The notes beneath the pieces were generated by a model, which had not been told where the DNA came from, ran no database searches, and worked only from the letters and a program-made list of their open reading frames with translations. From an uncultured Chloracidobacterium sp. (GTDB taxonomy: Bacteria > Acidobacteriota > Blastocatellia > Chloracidobacteriales > Chloracidobacteriaceae), in the NCBI GenBank assembly GCA_937966115.1, contig CALCKX010000114.1:1-51721 (forward strand): a DNA stretch of 51,721 bases, given 5' to 3'. Positions within the stretch are counted from its first letter, which is position 1; every line of letters starts with the position of its first letter. The translations under genes and the position numbers were made by a program. Positions 43,356-51,721 of this stretch are shown here, in pieces.

Positions 43356-43481
43356 GTGACGGTCAAGCGCGTCATCGGGATTGAGGCCGAGTCGTCCGCT
43401 GGCTTCGATAAGGAGCTAGCGCGCGCGGCGGAAGAAAGCCGCTACGCGCTGAAGCTCGCGAAGCTGAGTTCAAGTCGGTAA
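43356..43481 (+). pseudogene. Possible remnant of a small gene, dodecin-like N-terminus
   Basis: A GTG-started frame of 41 codons reads TVKRVIGIEAESSAGFDKEL and AARAAEESRYALKLAKLSSSR-like text before TAA. The start resembles the opening of dodecins (V-x-K-x-I-x-I...S...), flavin-binding proteins normally about 70 residues, so this could be a truncated copy. The likeness is weak, no clear Shine-Dalgarno is visible, and chance is a real alternative. Confidence 0.25.
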
Positions 43482-43560
43482 TGCGAGGCGAGCCGCCATA
43501 AGCGGGGTTGGCTTCTGCCAGCCGCAACGCCCAGCCGCGGGGGGCTTGGGCGTCGAAGGA

Positions 43561-43636
<76 letters not shown>

Positions 43637-43657
43637 TTGCCTTGGCGACAGTCGGCA

Positions 43658-43686
43658 ACAGTACGCTTTCCCTGGCGCGCTGTCAA
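43658..43686 (-). promoter_or_regulatory. Promoter of tRNA-Phe
   Basis: On the minus strand, TTGACA (43681-43686), an exact 17-base spacer and TACTGT (43658-43663). The expected start at about 43651 lies 15 bases before the tRNA 5' end at 43636. The -35 is a perfect consensus. It lies between the livM stop and the tRNA, so the tRNA has its own transcription. Confidence 0.75.
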
Positions 43687-43710
43687 TCAGGGCCCTGACA
43701 ACGCGGCGCG

Positions 43711-44877
43711 TCAGCCCGGCGGCGCGCCGCCCAAGCCCTCCGCCGGCGGGCGCTCCGGGCTTTCCTCGCCGCTGACGAAAAGCCGCTCCAGCCAAGCCCA
43801 CTCGCGCCGCCCATACAGTCCCTGGGGTCGCGCGATCATCAGGCCGACCAGCAGGAGCGCATAGAGCGCCATGCGGTAATCCGGCAAATTCGCCAGAAAT
43901 GGCGCCGCCTCCACGACCGCCGGCGGCAGCAGGCGCGTCGCGTCGCGCAACGCCTCCGGCAAGATGGTCAAAACGCTCGCGCCCACAATGGCGCCCGAGA
44001 CGCTCCCCAGACCGCCCAGCACAATCATCGTCACGATTTCAACCGAGCGCAAAAACGTAAACGAGCTGGGATTCAAATAGTTGTCATAGTGCGCGTAAAG
44101 CCCGCCGGCCACGCCGGTCAGCGCTGCGCTCGCCACGAAAGCCGTCGTCTTGGCGCGCGCGGTGTCAATGCCCATTGCCGCCGCCGCGATTTCGTTTTCC
44201 CGCACGGCCGCCAGGCTACGCCCGAAGCTCGAATAAGCCAGGCGTCCCACCGCGAGAACCGTCCCGGTCGCCGCCAGCGCGACCCAGAAGAATATGGTGT
44301 CTTCCAAAAACAAGGCGAAGCGCTGATCTGGGAGTTGTCCCGGCGTGTCTGGCCCCTGCGCGATATTGGTGAATCCCAGCGCGCCGCCGGTCGCCTCGAG
44401 GTTGAGCAGCGCGACGCGGATAATCTCGCCAAATCCCAGCGTCACAATCGCCAGGTAGTCGCCCCGCAGGCGCAGCGTCGGCAGCCCGACCAGCCACCCG
44501 GCGGCGGCGCTGGCCGTCGCGCCAACCGCCAGCGAAGCCAAAAGCCGCGCCGTATGCACCGGCCAGCCCGGCAGGCTGTCTAGCAGCGCGGTAAACGGCG
44601 CCCCGCAGAAGTGCGTCACCGCCCCGGACGCATAGGCCCCAATCGCCATGAAGCCCGCGTGACCAATCGAGAACTGGCCGGCGCAGCCGTTGACCAGCGT
44701 CAGGCTTGCCGCCAGCGCGATGGAAATCCCGACCAGCGTGATGACGCGCAGGTAGTAAGCTGATAATCCATAGCCCAGCAAGCCGTGGACGAAAAAGCGA
44801 TTGAGCAATAGCAGTCCCAGCGTGCCGGCCATGACGCCAAGCCACGCTCGCGCCGGATGCGGCTGCCTGATCCTCAC
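43711..44877 (-). CDS. livM: Branched-chain amino acid ABC transporter permease LivM
   Basis: Inner-membrane permease of an ABC importer for leucine, isoleucine, valine or related substrates, 388 residues. The GTG at 44877 has GAGAGG upstream and is preferred over an open frame to 44958. About nine helices; the family motifs are SLTLVNGCAGQFSIGHAGFMAIGAYA, GDYLAIVTLGFGEIIRV and GRSLAAVRENEIAAAAMGI with TMIVLGGLGSVSGAIVGA. The C-terminal ~30 residues are a Glu/Pro-rich tail. Its partner LivH, the two ATPases and the binding protein are not in this window, so they must be elsewhere or it is a lone permease. Confidence 0.9.
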   Translation of the reverse strand: MRIRQPHPARAWLGVMAGTLGLLLLNRFFVHGLLGYGLSAYYLRVITLVGISIALAASLTLVNGCAGQFSIGHAGFMAIGAYASGAVTHFCGAPFTALLDSLPGWPVHTARLLASLAVGATASAAAGWLVGLPTLRLRGDYLAIVTLGFGEIIRVALLNLEATGGALGFTNIAQGPDTPGQLPDQRFALFLEDTIFFWVALAATGTVLAVGRLAYSSFGRSLAAVRENEIAAAAMGIDTARAKTTAFVASAALTGVAGGLYAHYDNYLNPSSFTFLRSVEIVTMIVLGGLGSVSGAIVGASVLTILPEALRDATRLLPPAVVEAAPFLANLPDYRMALYALLLVGLMIARPQGLYGRREWAWLERLFVSGEESPERPPAEGLGGAPPG

Positions 44878-45091
44878 GGCGACCTCTCGTAACCGACTTG
44901 AATTGTAGGCGCTCGCTTGAGCGCTCGCCCAACCAAGATTTTGCAAAGCGGCGCGCATTCGCGCTATGTTGCGCTACCGGCAAGGCAAGCCTTGAGCATT
45001 TTCAGCGTTCGCCGCCTGAACGCAATACGCGGGCGTATGCGCGAGGCGCGCCAAGTCTGGCATCTCACCCAAGCCAACAGAGGAGTGCAGC

Positions 45092-46549
45092 GTGGCAAAT
45101 CAGCTCTTCGTGGTCAAATCCATTGATGAACTGCAAGCGCAGTCATCGGCTGAGCAAGGGTCGCTCAAGCGAACTCTCGGCCCTGTCAACCTTACAGCGC
45201 TCGGCATCGGAGCCATCATTGGCGCCGGACTGTTTTCGATCACCGGCCTCGCCGCTGGCAACAATGCCGGCCCGGCCGTGACCATTTCCTTTATCATCGC
45301 CGCCGTGGGCTGCCTCTTCGCCGGACTCTGCTACGCTGAGTTCGCCGCGATGATTCCCGTGGCAGGCAGCGCCTATACCTACTCCTATGCGACCATGGGC
45401 GAGCTTGTCGCCTGGACGATTGGCTGGGATCTCGTGCTGGAATACGCCGTCGGCGCGGCGACCGTCTCGATTAGCTGGTCGCGCTATCTGGTGAAGTTTT
45501 TAGAGTATTACAACGTCGCGCTGCCGCCCCAACTGACCATGTCGCCGTTTGACTCCATTACGACCGCCAGCGGAGCGACCGTCGCCGGCGTGATCAATTT
45601 GCCCGCCGTGTTTATCGTCGTCGCGATGTCTCTGATTCTGATGAAAGGCACCCAGGAGTCGGCCCTGGTCAACAATATCATCGTAGCCCTTAAGGTCGGC
45701 GTCGTGCTGGCGTTCATCGGGCTCGGCTGGGCGTTTATCGAGCCGAAAAACTACGAGCCTTATATTCCGCCCAACACGGGCGAGTTCGGCAGCTTCGGGT
45801 GGAGCGGGATTGTGCGCGCCGCCGGCATCATCTTTTTCGCTTACATCGGCTTTGACGCGGTTTCCACGGCCGCGCAGGAGGCGCGCAACCCGCAGCGCGA
45901 CATGCCGATTGGCATTCTCGGGTCGCTGGCGATCTGCACGGTGCTCTATATCCTCTTCGCCCACGTCATGACCGGCTTGGCGCATTATTCCGAGTTTCAG
46001 GGCGTCGAGGGCATCGCGCCGGTCGCCACCGCCATCGCCCATACGCCTTACAAGTGGCTCAACCAAGGCATCATTTTGGCCATCTTGGCGGGCTACGCGT
46101 CGGTGATTCTCGTCATGCTGCTCGGTCAATCGCGCGTTTTCTTCTCGATGTCGCATGACGGCTTGCTACCCAAGGTGTTCTCGGAGGTCCATCCGCGTTT
46201 TCGCACGCCATGGAAGTCCAACGCGCTGTTCGCGATTTTCGTGAGCCTGTTCGCGGCTTTCGTGCCGGCGCGCGTAGTGGGCGAGATGACCAGCATCGGG
46301 ACGCTCTTCGCGTTCATCCTGGTGTGCGCCGGCATCGTCGTGCTGCGCTACACGCAGCCGGAGCGCGAGCGGCCGTTCAAGACGCCGCTGGTGCCGGTCG
46401 TGCCGGTTCTCGGCATTCTGGTGTGCTTCGCCATGATGGCGGCGCTGCCGCTTGACACTTGGTTGCGGCTCGTCATCTGGATGGCCGCCGGGTATGTCAT
46501 CTACTTCACCTATGGCATCCGGTACAGCAATCTGAAGCCGGCGTCCTGA
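45092..46549 (+). CDS. APC-family amino acid permease (cationic amino acid transporter-like)
   Basis: 485 residues, GTG start at 45092 with GAGGAG about seven bases upstream. A polar N-terminus of about 30 residues precedes twelve membrane helices. GIGAIIGAGLFSITG is the conserved helix-1 motif of the APC superfamily. The rest matches YfnA/CAT-type permeases: AGLCYAEFAAMIPVAGSAYTYSYATMGE, GFDAVSTAAQEARNPQRDMPIGI and SHDGLLPKVFSEVHPRFRTPWKSN. Probably takes up amino acids by proton coupling. The substrate is not fixed by sequence. It is divergent from livM. Confidence 0.94.
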   Translation: MANQLFVVKSIDELQAQSSAEQGSLKRTLGPVNLTALGIGAIIGAGLFSITGLAAGNNAGPAVTISFIIAAVGCLFAGLCYAEFAAMIPVAGSAYTYSYATMGELVAWTIGWDLVLEYAVGAATVSISWSRYLVKFLEYYNVALPPQLTMSPFDSITTASGATVAGVINLPAVFIVVAMSLILMKGTQESALVNNIIVALKVGVVLAFIGLGWAFIEPKNYEPYIPPNTGEFGSFGWSGIVRAAGIIFFAYIGFDAVSTAAQEARNPQRDMPIGILGSLAICTVLYILFAHVMTGLAHYSEFQGVEGIAPVATAIAHTPYKWLNQGIILAILAGYASVILVMLLGQSRVFFSMSHDGLLPKVFSEVHPRFRTPWKSNALFAIFVSLFAAFVPARVVGEMTSIGTLFAFILVCAGIVVLRYTQPERERPFKTPLVPVVPVLGILVCFAMMAALPLDTWLRLVIWMAAGYVIYFTYGIRYSNLKPAS

Positions 46550-46560
46550 GCCGCGGCGCG

Positions 46561-46578
46561 AGACGCCGGGCGGCGTCT
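46561..46578 (+). terminator. Likely terminator of the amino acid permease gene
   Basis: AGACGCC (46561-46567) and GGCGTCT (46572-46578) pair around GGGC, 12 bases after the stop. A TTTTT run follows later (46591-46595). Between two convergent genes. The ~140-base gap to 46692 otherwise shows only GC-rich sequence. Confidence 0.45.
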
Positions 46579-46691
46579 TCCGCGCTGGCCTTTTTCGCTC
46601 GGCTTGCGCTCAGCCCGCGGCGGCGAAGCGCCGCCGCGCCGACCAGGGGCGCGCTAGCGCGGCCGGCGCGGGGCTTGCCCTGTGGCGAGCG

Positions 46692-48068
46692 TCAGTGACC
46701 AGCCTGCGGCGCGAGCGGGCTCGACTCATTGATCCAGGTATCCTTGTCATGCATGACCGCCTGCGGCGGGAGCGCCGGAGAGTGGGTTTTCGCCGCCGGA
46801 TGGCGCTTGACGGCCGTGCCGATGGCGAGAAACTCCAGCAGGCCGTTCATATCATTGACGTGGGTCTTGATGCCCGTGACATCGTCCGCGCCGAGCTGCT
46901 CCGCCTCGGACGCGATGAGGCCAATGGCGTGTTCGCGCGCCTCGTAGATCAGCGAGGTGAGCTCATGAATTTCGCCCCGCGCAAACGACTTGATGGCCGA
47001 CATGATGCCGCCCACGAATCCGAGCGAGTAAACGGCCGTCCCCAGAACGAGCCGCAGCGGGACGTAGCCCATATTGGCCAGATTCCACATTTCCTGACAG
47101 GTGAGGTCGCTGGTGACGGGCTGCTGCTTGAAGCTTGCCGGCAGGTCGGGATGGAAGGCCGCCGTGCCCATCACCATCATCTCTTGAACGCCCTGAAACG
47201 GCCTGACGGTCGTCTTGATGCCCAGCACCGCGTTCGCGCCGGTCTGCCTGGCTTCCTGCGCAATGCGGTCAAGCGCAAGGTGGCGCGTGGCATTGAGCGC
47301 GTTGCTGAACTCCCGAATCTCGCCGCGCTTGAGGCTGCGCAAGCCGCCCATCAGGCCGCCGCCCAGCCCAATCGAATAGGCTACGTTGCCGAAGACGAAC
47401 TGGCGCGGCTCATAGCCTGCGTCGAGCAGACAGTAGAGGTCCTGTCCGTCGCCGCTCATCGTGAACTCCAACTGCCCAGCCGCGGGCGTCATCCGGTGGA
47501 TGGTCGAGGCGATTGAGAGAAACTCGATGTTGCCGTGAAAGTGCCGCAGCTCGCTCGTTACGCTGGTGATGCCGACTCCGCCGTAAGCCTGCGCCTCGCG
47601 AACCATGCGCTGGTAAGACTGCAAGCGCCCCTCGTGGATGAGATTCGTCACCTGCGTGACTTCGCCGCCGATCAGCCCCTGCACGCTCGAGCCTAGGCTG
47701 CCCAGCAAGCCGAGCGAGTAAACGCTGTTGCCGACGATGAGGCTGCCCGGCGTAAAGCCCTTCTGGCGCAGGCAAAACATTTCATTTCCGGAAAGCCCGG
47801 TCAGAATGGTGTTCATCTTGCCGCGCCCAAGCGTTTGCGGGAGGCGGGGGAGCTGCCCCGGCGGCGGCCCGGCCGCGCCCCCGCCGGTTGGCGCTGGCGG
47901 GCAGATGTCGCGCAGCTCAGGCGCGTGTAACGCTTGAATCCAGTTGAGCCTGCCCTTGCGAACGTAGGCGTCGGGCGGGACGCGCCCTTCCGCAATCCAC
48001 TGCCGAAGGGTCGCCAGATCGGTCTCGTAAGTTTGCCCGTTGAGGCTGACGCTCCAGTTCTGGCTCAT
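46692..48068 (-). CDS. GYF_2 plus triple YbjQ-like domain protein
   Basis: 458 residues from the ATG at 48068, which has AAGGA about nine bases upstream; an extension to 48269 runs across the repeat and into the neighbour gene and is rejected. Residues about 1-50 are a GYF_2-type domain (WSVSLNGQTYETDLATLRQW, GRLNWIQALHAPEL). Three YbjQ-like repeats follow (about 95-195, 200-305 and 325-430). Each has the SLGLLGSLG/GLGGGLMGG/LGFVGGIMS turn and an EA...GA...GI helix-strand pair. YbjQ is a small homopentameric protein whose function is uncertain; triplication in one chain is unusual. No signal peptide, so cytoplasmic. Confidence 0.82.
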   Translation of the reverse strand: MSQNWSVSLNGQTYETDLATLRQWIAEGRVPPDAYVRKGRLNWIQALHAPELRDICPPAPTGGGAAGPPPGQLPRLPQTLGRGKMNTILTGLSGNEMFCLRQKGFTPGSLIVGNSVYSLGLLGSLGSSVQGLIGGEVTQVTNLIHEGRLQSYQRMVREAQAYGGVGITSVTSELRHFHGNIEFLSIASTIHRMTPAAGQLEFTMSGDGQDLYCLLDAGYEPRQFVFGNVAYSIGLGGGLMGGLRSLKRGEIREFSNALNATRHLALDRIAQEARQTGANAVLGIKTTVRPFQGVQEMMVMGTAAFHPDLPASFKQQPVTSDLTCQEMWNLANMGYVPLRLVLGTAVYSLGFVGGIMSAIKSFARGEIHELTSLIYEAREHAIGLIASEAEQLGADDVTGIKTHVNDMNGLLEFLAIGTAVKRHPAAKTHSPALPPQAVMHDKDTWINESSPLAPQAGH

Positions 48069-48082
48069 GCCTTTTCGTCCTT

Positions 48083-48161
48083 GGCGCGACAGCGCCCTGC
48101 CAATCGGCGCGACAGCGCCCTGCCAATCGGCGCGACAGCGCCCTGCCAATCGGCGCGACAG
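48083..48161. repeat. 23-bp tandem repeat forming hairpins
   Basis: Three full copies of a 23-bp unit (GGCGCGACAGCGCCCTGCCA followed by ATC; 48083-48105, 48106-48128, 48129-48151) plus the first ten bases of a fourth (48152-48161). Every unit contains GGCGC-GACA-GCGCC, a 5-bp stem with a 4-base loop. It fills the gap between the UDP-sugar dehydrogenase stop (48163) and the start of the GYF/YbjQ gene (48068), both on the minus strand. Confidence 0.85.
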
Positions 48162-48162
48162 G

Positions 48163-49476
48163 CTAGGCCTTGACCACCTTGCCGCGCAAGCGCTCGGATG
48201 AAATCGCTGCGCAAGCGTTGCGGGTGTCAATGACCAGCGGCGCGTGCTCGACGACAAAAGCGTAGTCAATCGCGTCGTGCGCCGTGCAAATCACCACGGC
48301 GTCGCTGTGCGCCAAAACTTCCGCGGTCAGCGCAACCGAGGGGGTTCCGGCATAGTCAGGGTATTCGCGCATCGGCGGGGCGATGGGAATGTAGGGGTCG
48401 TGAAAGCGGGCGTTTGCCTGGCGCGCGCGCAGCAACTCCCAAATGGCGAATGTGGGCGACTCGCGCGGGTCGTCCACGTTTTTCTTGTAGGCCAGCCCCA
48501 GCAGCAGGATGTTGGCCCCGCGCAGCGGTTTTCCTTCGTCCGAAAGGGCTTCGAGCAGGCGCGTGACGACATAGCGGGGCATGCTTGCGTTGATGTCGCC
48601 GGCCAGCTCGACGAATTTGGTCTGGACGCCGAATTCGCGCGCCTTCCACGTCAGGTAAAACGGGTCAATCGGGATGCAGTGTCCGCCCAGGCCCGGCCCC
48701 GGCTCGAACTTCATATAACCGAACGGCTTGGTTTTGGCCGCCTCCAGCACTTCCCATACATCGATGCCCATGGCGTCGAAGACAATCTTGAGCTCGTTGA
48801 CCATGGCGATGTTGACGCACCGGAAAATGTTTTCGACTAGCTTGGTCGCCTCGGCGACGCGGGTTGAGGATACTGGCACGAGCGACTGGACGGCCTGGCG
48901 GTAGAAGCTGACGCCCGCCGCCAGGCAGTCGGCGGTCAGTCCGCCGATGACCTTGGGAATGTTGCGCGCGCTGAAATCGGGATTGCCTGGGTCCTCGCGC
49001 TCCGGCGAATAGACGACGTGAAAGTCCAGTCCGGCGCGCAGCCCCGATCCCCGCTCCAGGCGCGGAACAAGCTCCTCTTCCGTCGTGCCGGGATAGGTGG
49101 TGGATTCCAAGCTGATGAGCTGCCCGCGTCGCAGATGGGGCGCGATGGCGTCCGCCGTGCGAATGATGAATGATAGGTCCGGCTCGCGATGCGCCGTCAA
49201 TGGCGTCGGGACGCAGATCAGGATGGCTGTCGCGGCGGCCAAATGCGCCAGATCCGCCGTCGCCAGAAGGCGCCCGGTGGCGGCGGCGGCAGCCATCACG
49301 GAGGCCGGAACGCTTTTGATATAACTGCGTCCGGCGTTGACGTCCGCCACCTTGCGCTCGTCAATGTCAAACCCGATCACCTGGCAGCCGCCGCGAATGA
49401 ACTGCATGGCGAGCGGCAAGCCAACGTAGCCCAGCCCGATGATGCCAACCGTTGGATGATCTGCGCGCAAAGACAT
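48163..49476 (-). CDS. UDP-sugar dehydrogenase (UDP-GlcNAc/UDP-ManNAc 6-dehydrogenase type)
   Basis: NAD-dependent two-step oxidation of a UDP-hexosamine or UDP-glucose to the uronate, used in polysaccharide synthesis. 437 residues. VGIIGLGYVGLPLAMQFI is the N-terminal NAD-binding loop, GFDIDERKVADVNAG follows, and the catalytic Cys is C267 in LGGHCIPIDPFYLTW. FGYMKFEPGPG before it is typical of WbpA/WbpO-like enzymes rather than plain UDP-glucose dehydrogenase, and C-terminal NILLLGLAYKKNVDDPRESP completes the family pattern. The ATG at 49476 avoids an unlikely extension to 49770. Divergent from the sensor kinase. Confidence 0.92.
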   Translation of the reverse strand: MSLRADHPTVGIIGLGYVGLPLAMQFIRGGCQVIGFDIDERKVADVNAGRSYIKSVPASVMAAAAATGRLLATADLAHLAAATAILICVPTPLTAHREPDLSFIIRTADAIAPHLRRGQLISLESTTYPGTTEEELVPRLERGSGLRAGLDFHVVYSPEREDPGNPDFSARNIPKVIGGLTADCLAAGVSFYRQAVQSLVPVSSTRVAEATKLVENIFRCVNIAMVNELKIVFDAMGIDVWEVLEAAKTKPFGYMKFEPGPGLGGHCIPIDPFYLTWKAREFGVQTKFVELAGDINASMPRYVVTRLLEALSDEGKPLRGANILLLGLAYKKNVDDPRESPTFAIWELLRARQANARFHDPYIPIAPPMREYPDYAGTPSVALTAEVLAHSDAVVICTAHDAIDYAFVVEHAPLVIDTRNACAAISSERLRGKVVKA

Positions 49477-49584
49477 AGGCTGCCTTGGGTTTTCGCCACA
49501 GGGGCGGCTTGGCCAGGCGACGGCGCAACCTAAATACTGCGTGCCAGAATCTTCCGTCAAGCCCGGCGCTGGTTCTGACTTGAG

Positions 49585-51144
49585 ATGGCTTTGAAACTCC
49601 ATGTCCGTGTCACCCTGCTCGCTTCGGCCATTGTCATTAGCGCGCTGGGCGCGTTTGTCTGGCTGTCGAGCCGCGAGCTGGGGCGCTTGCTTGGCGAGGA
49701 GCAGCGGACGCGCGTCAAGCTGCATGCCGTGACGCTCGCCGAGCAAATCGCGCGGCTGCCGAATGAGCAAGCGGGGCTGAATCGCCTTGTGAGCCTGGCG
49801 AAAAACGCGCGGCCGGGCGCGGTCGGCATCCGCGTCTGGGAGCGCGTCGGCAAGAGCTATCAGACGCTGGCGACGGTGGCGGATAACGACCTGCCGCCGC
49901 CTGATGTGGAGGCGATCGCCGCCGCGCTCCGAGCGCCGGTCGTGGTCAATCTGCCGGCCAAGCGCTCGCTGGCCGACAGCGGGGAAGCCTACTGGGTGTG
50001 CGTCCCCATCAAGCGGACGGGTCGCCCCGAGGGGGCGGTGGAATACGTCGAGCGCTTTGAGCCTGCCCGCGGCGTCGTGGCGCGGTACCGAACGCTGGCG
50101 CTGTGGCTGGCGCTAGGCTGCGTGATGGCGATTACGCTGGCGACCGGCTGGCTTTTTCGCCAGACGGTCTATCGCCCAATTGAGCGGCTGCTGGCGGCGA
50201 TGCACCGCGTGCAGGATGGCGATTTGTCGGCGACGATTGCCGTCGCCGGAACTGATGAGTTGGGGCGTCTGGCAGCCGGCTACAATCAAATGCTGACGCA
50301 GGTGCGGTCTATGACCGAAGAGCGCGAGCGGCAGCGGCAGCTTCTGGAAGAGCGCGTGGCGGGGGCGACGGCGGAGCTTTCTGAGCGCAATGCGCAGCTC
50401 GAAGCCCTCAACCGCGAGCTGTGGGCGATGACCCGGCGGCTGACCGACATGGAGCGCCTGGCCGCCGCCGGCCAGACCGCCGCGCAGTTGGCGCATGAAG
50501 TCGGGACGCCGCTCAATCTGATTAGCGGCCACGTCCAGCTTTTGAGCGCCGACCTCGACGGGGATGCCAAGGCGCGCCACCGGTTGGAGACCATCGGGGT
50601 GCAGATTGAGCGCATTGAGCGCATTGTGCGCGCGATGCTAGATCGGACACGCCCCGATATCAGCGAACACCAACTGCTCGATGTGAATGCGGTGTTGCAC
50701 CGGACGTTTGAGGTCATCCAACCGGCGCTGGAAGCCCGTCGGGTTCGTCTAGTAACGCAACTGGATGCGGCGCCGCTGCTGATCCGGGGTGTGGCCGACC
50801 AGTTACAGCAGGTGTTTATCAATTTGTTCAACAATGCTCTGGACGCCATGCCGGACGGCGGGCAACTCGCCGTGACGAGCGCCCGCTGGGAAAGCGGGAC
50901 GGGGGTTGAACGATTTGTGGTTGAAGTGCGTGACACCGGACTGGGCATGGCGGAAAACATCCAGGCGCGTATCTTTGAGCCGTTCTTTACGACGAAGCCG
51001 CGCGGCAGTGGGACGGGTTTGGGGCTGGTGGTGGCGCGGCAGATCATTCGTGAGCACGGTGGCGACATCACGGTGACGAGCCGGCCCGGGTGTGGCACGA
51101 CGGTTCGCCTTGAGTTGCCTCCGGCAGCGGAGCCGGTTGCATGA
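49585..51144 (+). CDS. Two-component sensor histidine kinase
   Basis: 519 residues. Two membrane helices (about 8-28 and 170-190) flank a periplasmic sensor of about 140 residues. A HAMP domain follows ([22 protein letters not shown]), then a coiled coil (about 245-290). The phosphoacceptor is H304 in [22 protein letters not shown]-binding boxes: [11 protein letters not shown] (N), RDTGLGM (G1), [19 protein letters not shown] (F/G2). Autophosphorylates and passes phosphate to the regulator that overlaps its stop by 4 bases (ATGA). No ligand-binding motif in the periplasmic part is recognised. Confidence 0.95.
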   Translation: MALKLHVRVTLLASAIVISALGAFVWLSSRELGRLLGEEQRTRVKLHAVTLAEQIARLPNEQAGLNRLVSLAKNARPGAVGIRVWERVGKSYQTLATVADNDLPPPDVEAIAAALRAPVVVNLPAKRSLADSGEAYWVCVPIKRTGRPEGAVEYVERFEPARGVVARYRTLALWLALGCVMAITLATGWLFRQTVYRPIERLLAAMHRVQDGDLSATIAVAGTDELGRLAAGYNQMLTQVRSMTEERERQRQLLEERVAGATAELSERNAQLEALNRELWAMTRRLTDMERLAAAGQTAAQLAHEVGTPLNLISGHVQLLSADLDGDAKARHRLETIGVQIERIERIVRAMLDRTRPDISEHQLLDVNAVLHRTFEVIQPALEARRVRLVTQLDAAPLLIRGVADQLQQVFINLFNNALDAMPDGGQLAVTSARWESGTGVERFVVEVRDTGLGMAENIQARIFEPFFTTKPRGSGTGLGLVVARQIIREHGGDITVTSRPGCGTTVRLELPPAAEPVA

Positions 51145-51721
51145 TCCGACATATTCTCGTTGTCGATGACGATGCTGCTTCGTGTGAGTTACTACGTGAG
51201 ATCTTTGCTGCTCGCGGATGGCAGGTGACGACGGCCACGACGCCGGCTGCCGCCCGCGCGCGTTTTGCGGAGCAAGTGTTCGATCTGGTGGTCAGCGACA
51301 TCAACCTCGAAGCTGACGCCACCGGGCTTGATCTCCTCAAGGACTTCCAAGCGCGCTGTCCGGTCATTTTGGTGACGGGGTTTGGCACGCTGGACACCGC
51401 CGTAGCCGCCACGCGCGATGGCGCCTGGGATTTCATCTCCAAGCCGTTCAAAGTCGAGGAGGTCATTGCCGCGGCCCAGTCGGCGCTTGCGCGCGGAACC
51501 GAAACGGCGCTCCCCCTGGTGGCTGCCATGGATACATCGGGGATGGTGGGACGCTCGGCCGCGATGGTGGCTCTGTATAAAGAAATTGCCCGCGTTGCGC
51601 CAACGCGCTCAGCGGTACTCATCAGTGGCGAGTCAGGGGTCGGGAAAGAGCTGGTCGCGCGCGCCATCCACCGGCACAGCCCGCGCGCCGAGCGGCCCTT
51701 CGTGCCGGTCAACTGTGGCGC
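51141..51721 (+). CDS. NtrC-family response regulator (cut by window end)
   Basis: The first 193 residues are visible, and the open frame runs off the right edge. REC domain: [20 protein letters not shown], phosphoacceptor D53 in [10 protein letters not shown], conserved Thr (VILVTGFGT) and Lys in [11 protein letters not shown] short linker leads into an AAA+ domain of sigma-54 activators, with Walker A at GESGVGKE (163-170) and the start of the [20 protein letters not shown] segment. The usual C-terminal DNA-binding helix-turn-helix lies outside. It is the cognate partner of the kinase. Confidence 0.93.
   Translation, partial: MIRHILVVDDDAASCELLREIFAARGWQVTTATTPAAARARFAEQVFDLVVSDINLEADATGLDLLKDFQARCPVILVTGFGTLDTAVAATRDGAWDFISKPFKVEEVIAAAQSALARGTETALPLVAAMDTSGMVGRSAAMVALYKEIARVAPTRSAVLISGESGVGKELVARAIHRHSPRAERPFVPVNCG

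Larger units (their letters stand above)
42905..43560. other. Gene-poor gap with repeats and a possible gene remnant
   Basis: About 650 bases with no full-length gene. It holds the predicted promoter of the exported-protein gene, direct repeats of GTTACGCTG, a 17-bp tandem repeat (43282-43315), a short reading frame (43356-43481) and the 3' side of tRNA-Phe. A minus-strand open frame across 42892-43332 has no ribosome-binding site or family motif and is not accepted. Confidence 0.5.

Overview
The window is a high-GC bacterial chromosome segment of mostly housekeeping and metabolic genes. I see no transposase, phage module, plasmid functions or CRISPR array. RND efflux proteins, a ChaN-type periplasmic protein and many Sec or Tat signal peptides point to a Gram-negative envelope. 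A monomeric B12-dependent ribonucleotide reductase and a B12 adenosyltransferase as neighbours, several paired regulator/membrane genes and the HPF/L28 gene types would fit Acidobacteriota (for example Blastocatellia or Chloracidobacterium-like bacteria). That placement is an inference from gene content only and is not proven here.

Layout, left to right. 1-1772: an exported amidohydrolase-fold protein that lacks the usual metal-binding residues (minus strand, cut by the window edge). 1773-2504: gene-poor. 2505-7836: two small proteins and an RND efflux adaptor/permease pair. 8139-9826: a Cys-rich small protein, a flavodoxin-like protein and a Tat-exported superoxide dismutase. 9843-14470: aldo/keto reductase, tandem universal stress protein, HNH nuclease, class A beta-lactamase-like protein and HPF. 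14597-17236: an exported protein of unknown function and an EamA exporter. 17239-20787: the B12/nucleotide block, with two NrdR-box-like palindromes, B12-dependent ribonucleotide reductase, cobO and a thioesterase. 20876-24556: HEAT-repeat protein, L28, enoyl-CoA hydratase/isomerase, and a membrane protein overlapping its probable regulator. 24562-28693: a galactose-type operon (sodium/solute symporter, two small proteins, galT) divergent from a KduD-like dehydrogenase whose catalytic Tyr is Phe. 28786-33915: P-type cation ATPase and an MFS-alpha/beta-hydrolase fusion. 33978-40645: a same-strand series of exported proteins, including AhpD-like protein, esterase, ChaN-like protein and two gamma-glutamyltransferase paralogues, partly joined by 4-base overlaps. 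40765-41992: PilG-like response regulator plus PATAN/DUF4388 protein. 42035-43636: exported protein, a gene-poor stretch with repeats, and tRNA-Phe. 43711-46549: a lone LivM permease and an amino acid permease. 46692-49476: a GYF/triple-YbjQ protein and a UDP-sugar dehydrogenase separated by hairpin-forming 23-bp repeats. 49585-51721: histidine kinase and NtrC-type regulator (cut by the right edge).

The best leads are the extracytoplasmic GGT/ChaN/esterase/AhpD gene series, the MFS-hydrolase fusion, the two probable pseudoenzymes (amidohydrolase and SDR), the triple-YbjQ protein, and the NrdR-like double operator in front of a ribonucleotide reductase whose codon use differs from its neighbours. 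None of these could be searched against databases here.
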